A DNA stretch of 64,000 nucleotides, from assembly GCA_009823395.1 (NCBI GenBank), contig CM020501.1:14431861-14495860 (forward strand), read 5' to 3'. Both the position numbers and the translations under genes were made by a program. Below are positions 61,146 to 64,000 of this stretch, piece by piece (position 1 is the stretch's first letter; the number at the start of each line of letters is the position of its first letter). Below the pieces are notes generated by a model that worked only from the letters and a program-made list of their open reading frames with translations, was not told the DNA's origin and did no database searches. The DNA is from Thamnaconus septentrionalis (Eukaryota; Chordata; Actinopteri; Tetraodontiformes; Monacanthidae).

Positions 61146-64000
61146 GTCTTGGGGTCTTGTTTGTGCCTGCGAGGCTGAGACAAACCGCGCAGCTTCGACA
61201 ACAACCCAGCGAAGCTGATGAGTTGCAGGAAGGTTTTAGAGGGAGGATTTAAGCAGGCTGGGGGATACATGAGGAATAAACAATCTGGAGCTGGAATCAG
61301 TGACGTTTTTAAATGATTACACTTGGACTGTCGTGTTGTCTCGCCAGAGGGAGGGAGATTGTGTTATCAGAATATTCTGGACCAGTTGTTGCGTCAGAAC
61401 CAAATGATTCAATTAGAAGATCCAGATCAGACTGAAACAGCTGCAAACGGTGAATACGTGCAGCAGCTGTCCGCAGATATATGGGCGTCTTATTTCGTTT
61501 TTATCAAAGCAGAGGGGAAACCTAAACATGATGTAATCCACCGCATCTTCATTTCAACTCTAAAAGAATGACTTCACACACCTGAAATATTAGCGCTTAC
61601 CAGCTGCAACACAACAACACTAACAGAGTGCTTTGAAATGTAATGTTGCGTGATGTTGCTGCTGGATTACAAACACGCTGCACCTGTCAGAGTTTCCCCC
61701 TCTGATTTATCACAGCAATCATGACATGAGAAGCCCTAATGGAAGACGCTAGCTGTAAATTTAGCGATAGATATTTTCCAGTTGATACAGTGTTGGGGTG
61801 GGATGTAAATTTATAATTGCATAACAGAAGATGTGGGAAAAAAAACCTTGTTCCCGGTTCAGCCTGCAGTCAAGGTTGTGATCAAAGATGCAGATACATC
61901 AATAAATGAACCATTTTAAATGGAACGACTCACGTCCCGTTTGCACTTTGAGCAATTTGTTTTTCACTCAGCTCGTTACGACCCTCAGCGTGAGTCTCGT
62001 TCTAATCCACGGCTACTGTGGACGCGTCACCTTGTCTTCACCGTCTTCGCTCGGATTTAGTTTCAATGCGGTGATGCTCCTGTTAAAAAGTCTGATTCTT
62101 CGCCTCTTTGAGGTTATATTGCATAACCAATTACACCGACATCTTTGCTCATTTTCTCCTCCGGTCCCAAAAAGATAATTAGTTCACAAAAAAAAGCAGA
62201 TGGGCAGCACCCTGCGGTGCTTCAGAGCTACACAGCTGGGCAGATGTATCGCAGCCCACCGACCTCTGCTGCAAAAATAAATAAATAATGAAAAAACAAG
62301 ATGCAAACAAGCAGAGCCTTTGCTGAAGGCGCACACGTAATCCTCTGCTCCTTGAAATGATGTTCCATTAGTGGAGCGCCACAAGCAGATAAAGCCACGG
62401 AGGCCACTCACGGCGCGCTGCTATTTCACACTTGTCCCTCATTTGAACACATCCTAGAGAACATAATGAAAATCCTGAGAAAATTGCCCAGGGTGTCTAA
62501 TGAAAAGGGTTTTAATATCCCTGTGATAAAAAAGAGAGAGAAACACGCCTGGATAAAAACCTGCAAACCACCAAAAGCCACAAAGAGGAGCTGAGCTTCC
62601 ATTTTATTGCGTCCCTCATTTTCAAGGTGCGTGCGGAGGAGCAGAAAATAAATTAGCAGAACAGGCTTAGAGAGTGAAAAGGAAGAGCCGGACAAATTCA
62701 GCCCCAATTTGCATTCATTTGCGGGCCGGCTGATTGTCGCGGCTCCAACAGGTCGGATAATTCACTGATGCTGCAACACGCTCGCTAATTCAAAGCCTCC
62801 TTTTAGGGAAATTGTTCCTCAATTATCGAGAAGTAAAAGCAGAATCGGTCAACGGCTGGACGTTGACTTTGCGCAAGGTAGGAAAAACACAACTGATCAA
62901 AGTTACTGTGTTACTGTCCCACAGTGTTGGGACAATGACCGCATCGACCTGTCAGAAAAGAGAATTTTGCACAAGCTGCTGTTCCATCACTTCACTATGG
63001 ACCATCTGAGAGTCCCTGAAGGGGCTGAGAGGTGCTGGACAGTCAGTAGGAGATCATTTCACTTCCTGCCAGGTCCTTCTGTGCTGGGTGGCAAATGGTT
63101 TAAAACACAGCTGTACTACTATGTAATTGTTAATAATGATCTTTTTTTTAAACTATTATATCATCTTAATATAATTAACATTTTATTTAAGAAAAAAAAT
63201 ATGTATTAGAATTTTTTGAATTTATCAGACCAGCAGTCCAGCGGCTTTAACATGAATTACCACACAACTGGCTGCTGTGCTTGAAAAGCTGGAGGTTGTT
63301 TGACAGTTTAACTTCTATGTTCTGTGATTCTCAGGCTGCTGTGCGACAGCGCTGTGCTTTTTGAAACTGTTGTTGACCTCGGCTTGTTTACACACTTGGA
63401 AACAGGCCCAGTGGTGACAAGGCTGCTGAAAATGGCAGAAACTGGTGTCTGCTTTCCCCGACTCGCTCTGCTGTGAAGTGTATACATGCTCATTTCGTTC
63501 TTCCATTGACCTGCTTTAAATGACTCTGCCGACTGATGAGACTGATGAAAAATGGCCTTTGAGGATGCATGGCGGGGAAGTTTGGCCCTCTCACGCTCTT
63601 TAATCTGACTTACACGCTGCAGGCGGCTCACAGAAGCTAAACACTGTCTCTCCTCCGCGGCCACTGCCGCCGATCGATCCGTGTCATTTGCCAGCGCATT
63701 GATCGGATCCTCCCGTCGCGATGGTCCCTCAGAGAGACTTCTCCCGGACGATCCGGGGCCTAATTCCACACTTTTTCAGCCACTTTCTCCGTCGACGGTA
63801 TCCGTCTGGGTCAATGCCTGGGCTTTCAGGCTTCGGCCCCCACCTTCACCTCCCGTCTCCCTCTGGGCAAACAAGTATTAATGGTGCCAGGTGAGGGGAT
63901 AATGAGGCGGCCAGACGAGAGCTCGGCGAGGTCGGGGAGTGGCGGCGGCACACAGGGTCGTCTTTGTCACGCCGTAACGAGAGACGCAGGGAGAGGAGGC

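Overview
This is a gene-bearing stretch of a teleost fish genome, probably a spiny-rayed (percomorph) fish. The genes are split by GT-AG introns. The spacers are AT-rich and full of (CA)n, (CT)n, (AAT)n and (CAAT)n microsatellites, and they hold fish-type dispersed repeats: a tRNA-derived SINE, TTAA-flanked MITEs, a hAT-like MITE and 'tttgtatagcgctttt' modules. I see no prokaryotic, viral or CRISPR features. All names come from recognising protein families by eye; no database search was possible.

Layout. (1) 1912-18083, plus strand: a complete 12-coding-exon RIN-family gene, best matched to rin2 (SH2, proline-rich, VPS9 and Ras-association domains; 994 codons). (2) 20601-21092: a broken second copy of the last two rin2 exons with the intron between them, bracketed by a near-perfect 16-base direct repeat. 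(3) 21845-25615, plus: an 8-exon NOD-like receptor with NACHT and LRR modules and no visible PYD or CARD. (4) 26040-26750: a CpG-rich candidate promoter and first exon for the next gene. (5) 28665-31021, plus: eef1a1 (translation elongation factor 1-alpha), seven coding exons, with a single-base frameshift in the first. (6) 34215-55988, minus: kcnq5 (Kv7.5 voltage-gated K+ channel), from the exon carrying S1 through the C-terminus. Its first exon lies outside the window. Its last exon also carries a frameshift, in a 9-base G run.

eef1a1 and kcnq5 are convergent and their likely poly(A) signals lie about 70 bases apart. Human EEF1A1 and KCNQ5 are also linked and convergent (6q13-q14), which supports both names. 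The remaining window (55989-64000) is part of kcnq5 intron 1.

The most interesting points are: two tandem, phase-incompatible (hence mutually exclusive) kcnq5 exons for calmodulin-binding helix A, one KCNQ5-type and one KCNQ3/4-type, both joined to a 27-base microexon; the rin2 fragment with target-site-duplication-like flanks; two homopolymer frameshifts in otherwise intact conserved genes; and a perfect 18-bp inverted repeat in a kcnq5 intron. I found no evidence for a wholly new multi-gene system.
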